Shown here one piece after another: positions 57,123-64,000 of a stretch of DNA of 64,000 nt. Source of the stretch: Streptomyces pactum (lineage in GTDB: Bacteria > Actinomycetota > Actinomycetes > Streptomycetales > Streptomycetaceae). Position 1 is the stretch's first letter. Each line of letters opens with the position of its first letter. Both the position numbers and the translations under genes were made by a program. The notes under the pieces are model-generated. The model saw nothing but the letters and a program-made list of their open reading frames with translations. It was not told where the DNA came from and searched no databases. Location: positions 4,156,501 to 4,220,500 of the forward strand of contig NZ_CP019724.1 in the NCBI RefSeq assembly GCF_002005225.1, written 5' to 3'.

Positions 57123-58493
57123 TCAGGCCGGTTCGAGTCGCGGTTCCCTTTGCTGCGCCGGTATCGCGGCCTTCGGTTCCCACCGTTTGACGGTCCGTAC
57201 GTAGCCGTGGACCACTGACGCCATCGACAGAAGGAGGAGTGGCCCGAAAATCCAGGGCCGTTCGGCCATTTCCGTCGGAAGGTAACGCGTGGCCACCAAA
57301 AGCGCGGCGAATACCAGGGCTCCGTGAACGACCAACCGGATTCCCGGCCGGTCCCAGCCGCGGTCGAACGAGCGCAATGCCGCCTCGATCGTCAAAGCGA
57401 ACACCACGCCGGCAATGAGATCAATACCGTAGTGATAGCCGAATCCCAGCGTCGCGCTGAGCGTAGCGATAAGCCAAAACGTTCCTGCGAAACGCAGGAC
57501 ACGGGGGGCCTTGCGGGAATGGACGAAGATCACGGTAGCCCACGCCGTGTGCAGGCTGGGCATGCAGTTGCGGGGCGTGACCTCGTCGTAGGTCCACGGA
57601 TGCGGGGTGCCGATCGAGGGTGGCGTGTCCGGCCACAGGTTGGCCATCGCCCATTCCTCGCCGCCGGTGCCGAACGCGCCCGTGCCGTAGGTGAAGACCG
57701 GGCCGACCACAGGGAAGACCATGTAGACGGCCGGCCCGAGGAGGCCGATCAGCAGAAAGGTGCGGACCAAGTGGTGGCCCGGGAAGCGGCGTTCCGCCGC
57801 CACGTGGCGCATCTGGTACAGCGCGACGACGACCGCGGCCACCGCGAGTTGCGCGTAGACCAGGTCGAGAACGTGGGCGCCGGCCGGGCCCGCGGCCTTG
57901 ACGGCCTGCCCCACCAGCCACGACGGGTTGCCCAGCGCGTGATCGGCGACCGCAACGTACGGGTCGAGCACCTCCGGGCGGGTCTTCGAGGTGATCAGCA
58001 GCCAGGTGTCGCCCGTCTTCCGGCCGGTCACCAGGAGCAGACCCAGCCCGACGCCCTTCAGCAACAGGACACGTTCCGGGCCGGTGCGGCGCGTGACGGC
58101 GATGACCGCACAGCCCAGAATCACCCACAACGCGCCGTTGCCGAAGGAGTGGCCTTCGGACACCCCGGCGTCGACCGCCCACCGCACCAGTGAGATGGCG
58201 ACGTCGATGCCGATCGCGACACCGGCCGCGACGATCCGTTGGCGCCAGGTGAGCACCACCATCGTCAGGGCCATACTGGCGTACAACAACGGCCCCGAGG
58301 CGGGGGCGAACACCAACTCCTGCGCCTGGTTGGTGATCGGCCCGGGCAGGCCGTAGCGACGCGCGGCGATCTCCAGGGTTATGAGGAACCCGAGGGCCAC
58401 CGCGCCCGCCACGGCCCAGAGTCTCGCCCGTGGTCGGCGCCACACGGAGAACGTGCTTCTGCTACCTATTCGCGCAATCACCCGCAATGGCAT
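57123..58493 (-). CDS. PAP2-family membrane phosphatase (inositol phosphotransferase-like)
   Basis: The 456-residue polytopic protein has about ten membrane helices; the C-terminal PAP2 signature is CMPSLHTAWATVIFVHSRKA with the partner motif GYHYGIDLIAG (catalytic His pair). The N-terminal half (ITLEIAARRYGLPGPITNQA) has no known catalytic motif. It would dephosphorylate or transfer a lipid phosphate at the outer membrane face, as in Aur1/Ipt1-like enzymes. ATG 58493 (MPLRVIARIG); a TTG 9 nt upstream is possible. Confidence 0.82.
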   Translation of the reverse strand: MPLRVIARIGSRSTFSVWRRPRARLWAVAGAVALGFLITLEIAARRYGLPGPITNQAQELVFAPASGPLLYASMALTMVVLTWRQRIVAAGVAIGIDVAISLVRWAVDAGVSEGHSFGNGALWVILGCAVIAVTRRTGPERVLLLKGVGLGLLLVTGRKTGDTWLLITSKTRPEVLDPYVAVADHALGNPSWLVGQAVKAAGPAGAHVLDLVYAQLAVAAVVVALYQMRHVAAERRFPGHHLVRTFLLIGLLGPAVYMVFPVVGPVFTYGTGAFGTGGEEWAMANLWPDTPPSIGTPHPWTYDEVTPRNCMPSLHTAWATVIFVHSRKAPRVLRFAGTFWLIATLSATLGFGYHYGIDLIAGVVFALTIEAALRSFDRGWDRPGIRLVVHGALVFAALLVATRYLPTEMAERPWIFGPLLLLSMASVVHGYVRTVKRWEPKAAIPAQQREPRLEPA

Positions 58494-58592
58494 TTTTGTC
58501 AATCTTTAGTCGATTTGCCGCTTTGTCCCTCACGAAGAGCAGCCCGTCGGCAGAGAAAGACGGAAAGAGTACATCGCGGGTTGCGTTCTCGT

Positions 58593-59306
58593 TCAGGCGG
58601 GCCCGGACAACCGAGGCGGCCGGACCTCGGGGCCGCACTCCAGGCCATTCGCGTCCGGCCGGGCCGCCAGAACCGCGGAGACCACCTCGGCGGACGAGGC
58701 CATGACGTCGGCCACGAAGCGGCGGCGCCCGGTGCCGAGTCGGCGCAGCCCCCGGCCGTGGTCGGCGGCGACGACGAGCGTGGCCGCGAGAAGCAGCAGC
58801 CGCCACCCGGCCATCACCGGGCGGCGCGCGAGGCGGGGCAGCTCCGCCAGCGAGGCGTGCAGGCGCTCGCAGTGGAACGGGACGTGGCGCCGCTCGTCGG
58901 ACAGGATCCGTCCCGCCACCTCCGAGGTGAGCGCGTCACCGGCGCCGTCGCGCAGGGCCCGGTAGTAGCGCAGCGCGACGACCTCCGCGATCATCAGCAC
59001 CAGCAGTTCGAGGCGCAGGCCCATGAGGCGCCGCAACCGTACGAAGACGGTGTCGCTCCAGTGACTCGTCAGCCTCGGTATGCCGCCCGCGGCCAGCAGC
59101 CGGGCCACGGGGTCGCCGGCCTGGTCCGCCTTGCCGACGAGGTTCGCGCCGTCGCCGTTCTCGCCGACCTGGAAACGCTGGATGCCGGCCCACACCGCCG
59201 CGGGCAGCGCCGCCCCCCGCCCCCAGTCGGGGTCGCCCTGCGCCCGCCTGCGCTCCCGCTCGTCCTCGAACCGCCGCGTCCATTCGGCGAACCCGCCCGT
59301 AGGCAC
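58593..59306 (-). CDS. Ferritin-like diiron protein
   Basis: 237 residues from GTG 59306 (VPTGGFAEWTRRFEDERERR; GAGAGGGG about 6 nt upstream). The four-helix ferritin-like core carries the iron motif AEVVALRYYRALRDGAGD and RILSDERRHVPFHCERL (ExxH-type). It resembles small actinobacterial rubrerythrin-like or fatty-acid-desaturase-like proteins; substrate unknown. Arg-rich helical ends suggest membrane or nucleic-acid contact. Confidence 0.72.
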   Translation of the reverse strand: MPTGGFAEWTRRFEDERERRRAQGDPDWGRGAALPAAVWAGIQRFQVGENGDGANLVGKADQAGDPVARLLAAGGIPRLTSHWSDTVFVRLRRLMGLRLELLVLMIAEVVALRYYRALRDGAGDALTSEVAGRILSDERRHVPFHCERLHASLAELPRLARRPVMAGWRLLLLAATLVVAADHGRGLRRLGTGRRRFVADVMASSAEVVSAVLAARPDANGLECGPEVRPPRLSGPA

Positions 59307-59981
<675 letters not shown>

Positions 59982-60000
59982 CGCTGACGCATACTTCGCG

Positions 60001-60034
60001 GCTGGGGCCCGCACCTCAGGGTGCGGGCCCCAGC
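60001..60034 (+). terminator. 15-bp perfect terminator after the cold-shock gene
   Basis: GCTGGGGCCCGCACC pairs with GGTGCGGGCCCCAGC around a TCAG loop, 19 bp after the stop codon. Confidence 0.9.
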
Positions 60035-60238
60035 TCGCCGCGTTTCCGGGCGCAGAGCGCCCCGCGGGGGTCCGGATTTCCTCCCCGCGCATTCAGTTTT
60101 CCCGGTTCCATCAATTCTCCCGGTCCACTCGGCGGCATCCGCCGCGACCGACCGGGTCCGGCTCGTTCTTGCGATTCCCTGCGCCGTTCCCTTGCTGCGG
60201 GTCTCCCTTGATACGTGCCATATCAAGGAAGGTTCCCC

Positions 60239-61762
60239 ATGAACCGCGTACGCACCAATGACCGACGCCGCTCGGGCGGCGGCCCCCGCCGCTCCCAGAC
60301 CGCCGGGCGCCGACCGGCCGCCCCCCAGGGCGAGTTCGCGCTGCCGAAGACGGTCACCCCCGCGCTGCCCGCCGTCGACTCGTTCGCCGAGCTCGACATG
60401 CCGGCGCGGCTGCTGGCCGCCCTCGCCGGCGAGGGCGTGAGCGTGCCGTTCCCGATCCAGGCGGCGACCCTGCCGAACTCCCTGGCCGGCCGCGACGTAC
60501 TCGGCCGCGGCCGCACGGGTTCGGGCAAGACGCTCGCCTTCGGCCTCGCCCTGCTGGCCCGCACGGCCGGCCGGCGCGCCGAGCCGCGCCGCCCGCTCGC
60601 CCTCGTCCTCGTCCCCACCCGTGAACTGGCCCAGCAGGTCACCGACGCGCTCACCCCGTACGCCCGTTCCCTGGGCCTGCGGTCGGCCACCGTGGTCGGC
60701 GGCATGTCGATCGGCCGGCAGGCCGGCGCGCTGCGGTCCGGCGCCGAGGTCGTCGTCGCCACACCCGGGCGGCTCAAGGACCTCATCGACCGGGGCGACT
60801 GCCACCTCGGCGACGTCACCATCACCGTCCTGGACGAGGCCGACCAGATGACCGACATGGGCTTCATGCCCCAGGTCACCGCCCTGCTCGACCAGGTCGC
60901 TCCCGACGGGCAGCGGATGCTGTTCTCGGCCACCCTGGACCGCAACGTCGACCGGCTGGTGCGCCGTTACCTGACGGACCCGGTGGTCCACTCCGTCGAC
61001 CCGTCGGCCGGTGCCGTCACCACGATGGAGCACCACGTGCTGCACGTGCACGACACGGACAAGCACCGCACGACCACCGAGATCGCGGCGCGCGACGGCC
61101 GGGTGATCATGTTTCTGGACACCAAGCACGCCGTGGACCGGCTGGTGAAGCACCTGCTGAACAACGGCGTCCGCGCCGCGGGCCTGCACGGCGGCAAGTC
61201 CCAGCCGCAGCGCACCCGGACCCTCGCCCAGTTCAAGGACGGGCACGTGACGGCGCTGGTGGCGACCAACGTCGCGGCCCGCGGCATCCACGTCGACAAC
61301 CTCGACCTGGTCGTCAACGTCGACCCGCCCAGCGACCACAAGGACTACCTGCACCGGGGCGGCCGCACCGCCCGCGCCGGCGAGTCCGGCAGCGTCGTCA
61401 CCCTGGTGACCCCGGGGCAGCGGCGCGACATGACCCGGCTGATGGCCTCGGCCGGTATCACCCCGCAGGTCACCCCGGTCCGTTCGGGCGAGGCGGAGCT
61501 GTCCCGTATCACCGGGGCACAGGCCCCGTCCGGTGTCCCGGTCGTCATCACCGTGCCGGTCGTGGAGCGCCCGCGCCGCGCGGCGTCCGGCGGGGGTTCC
61601 TCGTCCCGTGGCCGCCGCAGCCGCGGTGCCCAGGGCCGCACCGGCCAGGGCGCCACCCAGCAGAGCCGCACCGGCCAGGGCCGCGGCGCCCAGGGCCGGC
61701 CCGCGGGCGAAGCCCCGCGGCGCAGGCCGCGGCGCCAGTCCGCCGGTGGCTCGGCCGCGTAG
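60239..61762 (+). CDS. DEAD-box RNA helicase
   Basis: The 507-residue protein has Q-motif region FAELDMPARLLAALAGEGVS, VPFPIQAAT; Walker A GRGRTGSGKT; PTREL; VLDEADQMTDMGF (DEAD); SAT; and the helicase C-domain RGIHVDNLDLVVNVDPPSDH, HRGGRTARAG. The C-terminal 90 residues are Arg/Gly/Gln-rich (GRTGQGATQQSRTGQGRGAQ), an RNA-binding tail. It unwinds RNA structures, probably in cold adaptation, given the neighbour. AAGG lies 6 nt before ATG 60239. Confidence 0.95.
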   Translation: MNRVRTNDRRRSGGGPRRSQTAGRRPAAPQGEFALPKTVTPALPAVDSFAELDMPARLLAALAGEGVSVPFPIQAATLPNSLAGRDVLGRGRTGSGKTLAFGLALLARTAGRRAEPRRPLALVLVPTRELAQQVTDALTPYARSLGLRSATVVGGMSIGRQAGALRSGAEVVVATPGRLKDLIDRGDCHLGDVTITVLDEADQMTDMGFMPQVTALLDQVAPDGQRMLFSATLDRNVDRLVRRYLTDPVVHSVDPSAGAVTTMEHHVLHVHDTDKHRTTTEIAARDGRVIMFLDTKHAVDRLVKHLLNNGVRAAGLHGGKSQPQRTRTLAQFKDGHVTALVATNVAARGIHVDNLDLVVNVDPPSDHKDYLHRGGRTARAGESGSVVTLVTPGQRRDMTRLMASAGITPQVTPVRSGEAELSRITGAQAPSGVPVVITVPVVERPRRAASGGGSSSRGRRSRGAQGRTGQGATQQSRTGQGRGAQGRPAGEAPRRRPRRQSAGGSAA

Positions 61763-61828
61763 GGTCCTCCCTCCGGACCACCGCGAACGGCAAACCCACC
61801 CGCCCCATCTCCCCCTTGTGGAGGCATC

Positions 61829-62155
61829 ATGCGCTGTGTCATCGCCCGGTACCCGTTCGACCTCACCAAGGGCGGGGTGCTTGATTCGATGAAGGGGGTC
61901 ACGCCCGAGCCCGTCACGGGTGAGTCCGTGACCATCGGCCGCCGCCGCTACCCCGTCAAGCAGGTGGGCGAGGTCATCACCCGGCAGGACCGCCGCGACT
62001 TCTCCAGCGGCGAGGTCACCCGGGCCATGGCCCGCCTGGGCTTCACCTGCCACCCGGACCCCGAGGCCGCACCCGCGCCCGCGCCGGCGCCCGCCGCCAC
62101 GCCGGTCGAGACCGCGTCGGCGCTGCTGGGCGGCACGCCTCCGCCGGACGCGTGA
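61829..62155 (+). CDS. Small conserved protein, 108 residues, unknown
   Basis: MRCVIARYPFDLTKGGVLDS, MKGVTPEPVTGESVTIGRRR, YPVKQVGEVITRQDRRDFSS, GEVTRAMARLGFTCHPDPE and an Ala/Pro-rich tail. No family I can name. It follows the helicase by 66 bp and reads in the same direction; as far as I recall, related genes accompany cold-shock/helicase genes in other Streptomyces. GGAGG lies 8 nt upstream. A DNA- or RNA-binding role is only a guess from the basic centre. Confidence 0.7.
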   Translation: MRCVIARYPFDLTKGGVLDSMKGVTPEPVTGESVTIGRRRYPVKQVGEVITRQDRRDFSSGEVTRAMARLGFTCHPDPEAAPAPAPAPAATPVETASALLGGTPPPDA

Positions 62156-62293
62156 CGAGGACTTCTTCCACCCGGGCGTGACGAGGGCGTACGCCCACGC
62201 GTGACGGAGGCCGTACGCCTCCCGTGACGGTGGGCGTGCGCCCTCTGCGGTGTCACGCGTCCCGCCTCCCGCCGGCCCGCCACGCCGCAGCCG

Positions 62294-62647
62294 TCAGGAC
62301 AGTCCCGCGGCCCGGCCCTCCTCGTCCCACCGGACCTCCAGCACGCGCTGCACGGCCTCGCGGTCGACGGGGCCGAACACGTGCGGGAACAAGGTGCCCT
62401 CGGCGACCCCGGGCGGCGGCCCGGGTACGGCCGCCTCCCACACACACCTCGCGGTGAGCCGGTCCTCGTCGAGGAGCAGCGCCAGCAGCGGCCGGGGCGC
62501 GGTGCGGTAGAAGGCGTTGACGACGGTGAGCGTGGTCTCCTCGTCGGGCGAGCAGTGGACGAACCCGTCCTCCGCGAGGGAGGCGGGCGCGTAGGGACGG
62601 TCGGGATCGGCGTCCCACTCGGCGAGCGGCACCACGTGATAGATCAT
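62294..62647 (-). CDS. DUF952 protein
   Basis: The 117-residue protein has DUF952 marks MIYHVVPLAEWDADPDRPYA, EDGFVHCSPDEET and GTLFPHVFGPVDREAVQRVL. ADP-ribosyltransferase-like fold; most members are uncharacterised. ATG 62647 overlaps the stop of the membrane-protein gene by 4 bp, so it belongs to the sigma operon. Catalysis is not shown for the family. Confidence 0.87.
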   Translation of the reverse strand: MIYHVVPLAEWDADPDRPYAPASLAEDGFVHCSPDEETTLTVVNAFYRTAPRPLLALLLDEDRLTARCVWEAAVPGPPPGVAEGTLFPHVFGPVDREAVQRVLEVRWDEEGRAAGLS

Positions 62648-63195
62648 CGTCCGGTTGTAGCAGCCGCACCGCCGTACTCCGAGGGCGTGGGCACGGAGCC
62701 GGGCAGGTCCGACGGCTCCATCCCGGACGCGCTCGACGGCGCCTGGCGGGAAGCGGGCGGGGTGCTCGGCGCGGCCGACGGTACCGAGTCCGGTGCGGAG
62801 TCCGGTGCGGAGTGCGGCGGCGAGCCGGGCGCGGAGGACACGGACGGCTCGGGCACCGGCCCCCGCGAGGCCTCGCGCGGCGGGACCGGGCTCGGTGAGG
62901 CCGCCGGCGTGGGGCCGGCGGGAGCCGGGGCCAGCGGAGCCGTCGGGCCCGCGGGGGGCACGGGGGCCGACCGGTGCAACGGCAGCGCGACGAGGGCGGC
63001 GGCGGCAGCGGTCGCCGCGGCGCCGACCGCGGCGCGGAGCAGGCGCCGGCGGGACGCCGCCCGGCGGATCGACTCGTAACGGCCCGGGGGCGGACCCAGA
63101 AAGCCGCCTCCCGGACGCAGCACGACCAGCAGCGGATCGTCGTCGTCCCGCTCGAAGTCCGGATCGTCCTGGCCGTCCTCAAGGCGTGTGGTCAA
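62644..63195 (-). CDS. Membrane-anchored partner of the ECF sigma factor
   Basis: 183 residues: an acidic N-terminus (MTTRLEDGQDDPDFERDDDD), one membrane helix (RRLLRAAVGAAATAAAAALV, ALPLHR at about 50-75) and a Pro/Ser/Ala-rich outer part without Cys. There is no zinc anti-sigma motif, but the 17-bp overlap with the sigma gene and the topology make an anti-sigma-like regulator likely. Starts ATG 63195. The outer part may span the wall. Confidence 0.72.
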   Translation of the reverse strand: MTTRLEDGQDDPDFERDDDDPLLVVLRPGGGFLGPPPGRYESIRRAASRRRLLRAAVGAAATAAAAALVALPLHRSAPVPPAGPTAPLAPAPAGPTPAASPSPVPPREASRGPVPEPSVSSAPGSPPHSAPDSAPDSVPSAAPSTPPASRQAPSSASGMEPSDLPGSVPTPSEYGGAAATTGR

Positions 63196-63670
63196 GGCTT
63201 CTCCTCAGATGGACGCGGAGCAGTTCGCGGGCCGCGTGGAGATCGGCCTTGACGGTTCCCTCCTTGCGCCCGGTCAGCGCGGACACCTCCCGGATCGGCA
63301 TGTCAGCGTAGTAGTGGAGCAGGATCGGCACGCGCAGTCGCTCCGGCAGGGACTGCACCAGCAGCCGCACCGAGGGGTCGGCCTGCTCCGCGTGCGGACG
63401 CACGGCGACCTCCGCGGTGACCCGCCGCACCGCCCGGCGTTCTCGCTCCAGTTGGCGCCAGTGGTCGCGGACGAGGTTGGCGGCGGTGACGTAGAGGAAG
63501 CCGCGGGGCTCCTCAACGGACGTCCAGCGGGCCCAGAGCCGGGTGAACGCCTCCGAGGCGATCTCGTGGGCCGTCTCGTCGTCGTCGACGAGCCGGCGGC
63601 ACCAGCCGGCGAGGCGCGGATACAGGGCGGCGAACAGCTCGGACGCCGCCCTGTCACGGGACCGTTTCAA
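63179..63670 (-). CDS. ECF-family RNA polymerase sigma factor
   Basis: The 163-residue protein has sigma2 (ELFAALYPRLAGWCRRLVDD, DETAHEIASEAFTRLWARW) and sigma4 (LPERLRVPILLHYYADMPIR, EVSALTGRKEGTVKADLHAA). ATG 63670. It heads the operon sigma - membrane partner - DUF952. It lies 41 bp downstream of a class F sortase gene on the same strand, so a wall-related regulon is plausible. Confidence 0.93.
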   Translation of the reverse strand: MKRSRDRAASELFAALYPRLAGWCRRLVDDDETAHEIASEAFTRLWARWTSVEEPRGFLYVTAANLVRDHWRQLERERRAVRRVTAEVAVRPHAEQADPSVRLLVQSLPERLRVPILLHYYADMPIREVSALTGRKEGTVKADLHAARELLRVHLRRSLDHTP

Positions 63671-63711
63671 CGCTCTCCATGGTCGTGGGGGTGTGCGGTG
63701 CGGTCGATCGG

Positions 63712-64000
63712 TCAGGAGGCCGCGGGGCTCGACCCGTTCGGGACCGCGCCCGTGGTCGCCCCCTCGCTCTCCCCTGTGTTCGCCCCCGTGTCGGCCCCCG
63801 TGTCGGCCCCCGTGGTCGCGCTCAGCTTCGCGAAGGCGATCACGTTGTCCCGGTACTCCTCGCCGACCCGCGGGCCGCCGCAGGTGATGAGCCGCAGCTC
63901 CGGGCCGGCCACGTCCCCGTAGACGTCGTCCGTCGGGAAGTCGGCCTTCGCCACCGTCCGTACGGCGGTGACCGTGAACCGTGCCGCCGTGCCGTTCTCC
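63712..64000 (-). CDS. Class F sortase, C-terminal part (5' end outside window)
   Basis: About 96 residues visible: ENGTAARFTVTAVRTVAKAD, then LRLITCGGPRVGEEYRDNVI, AFAKLS. TCGG holds the catalytic Cys and the Arg near REYRDN-type position follows 8 residues later, as in actinobacterial class F sortases. The tail adds Thr/Gly/Asp repeats (GADTGADTGANTGESEG), probably a flexible extension. It may anchor surface proteins; no substrate with a sorting signal is seen nearby. Confidence 0.88.
   Translation of the reverse strand, partial: ENGTAARFTVTAVRTVAKADFPTDDVYGDVAGPELRLITCGGPRVGEEYRDNVIAFAKLSATTGADTGADTGANTGESEGATTGAVPNGSSPAAS

Overview
The window is a stretch of a very GC-rich actinobacterial chromosome, almost certainly Streptomyces. 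The evidence is the codon bias (third positions nearly all G or C), the dnaK-grpE-dnaJ-hspR operon with HspR-type HAIR operators, ECF sigma factors, a MerR-type HspR, a class F sortase, and the dcd / tRNA-Gly neighbourhood. I cannot name the species from sequence alone.

Layout. 1-13 kb is a heat-shock region: clpB (truncated by the window start) and dnaK-grpE-dnaJ-hspR on the minus strand, with HAIR operators in front of clpB and dnaK. Between them sits an accessory block: a 62-residue secreted peptide gene, a small Rieske-like protein without iron ligands, three paralogous LuxR-type regulators (two tandem, one convergent) and an orphan sugar-binding lipoprotein. 11.6-21.6 kb is mostly housekeeping or metabolism: a WecA/MraY-like transferase, a membrane Fe-S (CCG-domain) oxidoreductase, a Yip1 protein, a methyltransferase, a DUF2182/DUF1326 pair, a phosphoribosyltransferase, dcd and a 52-residue zinc-ribbon protein.

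21.9-43.6 kb is a tRNA-anchored accretion zone. An intact tRNA-Gly(CCC) at 21902 is followed by four more copies of its 46-bp 3' part (27854, 29600, 35493, 43584), each followed by a similar GC-rich hairpin. These look like att sites, and they split the region into four tandem islands: (I) an FtsX-like ABC exporter with a PadR regulator and a frameshifted surface protein; (II) a HigBA-like toxin-antitoxin pair; (III) a truncated PIN toxin and a 1202-residue PutP-PAS-GAF-SpoIIE-HATPase fusion; (IV) a large arsenic/metal-resistance set (ArsI/CadI, two flavoproteins, two ArsR, ACR3, ArsC, two tiny Cys-rich proteins, a truncated trxB) plus a PIG-L amidase. No integrase gene survives.

43.6-57 kb continues with accessory genes: a TetR/NAD(P)-reductase divergent pair with twin operators, a four-gene operon carrying a caspase-like peptidase and an EACC1-like adaptor (a probable conflict system), a CGNR regulator divergent from an epoxide hydrolase with three phased repeats, a VOC protein, a polysaccharide deacetylase, an ECF41-type sigma factor with an NDH-2-like oxidoreductase, and a secreted I36/FG-GAP protein. 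57-64 kb holds a PAP2 phosphatase, a ferritin-like protein, a cold-shock protein with a DEAD-box helicase, a DUF952 protein, an ECF sigma factor with its membrane partner, and the C-terminal end of a class F sortase.

The best candidates for something new are the caspase/EACC1 operon, the peptide/Rieske-like/LuxR-trio block, the transporter-phosphatase-kinase fusion, and the tandem att array with its decayed islands.
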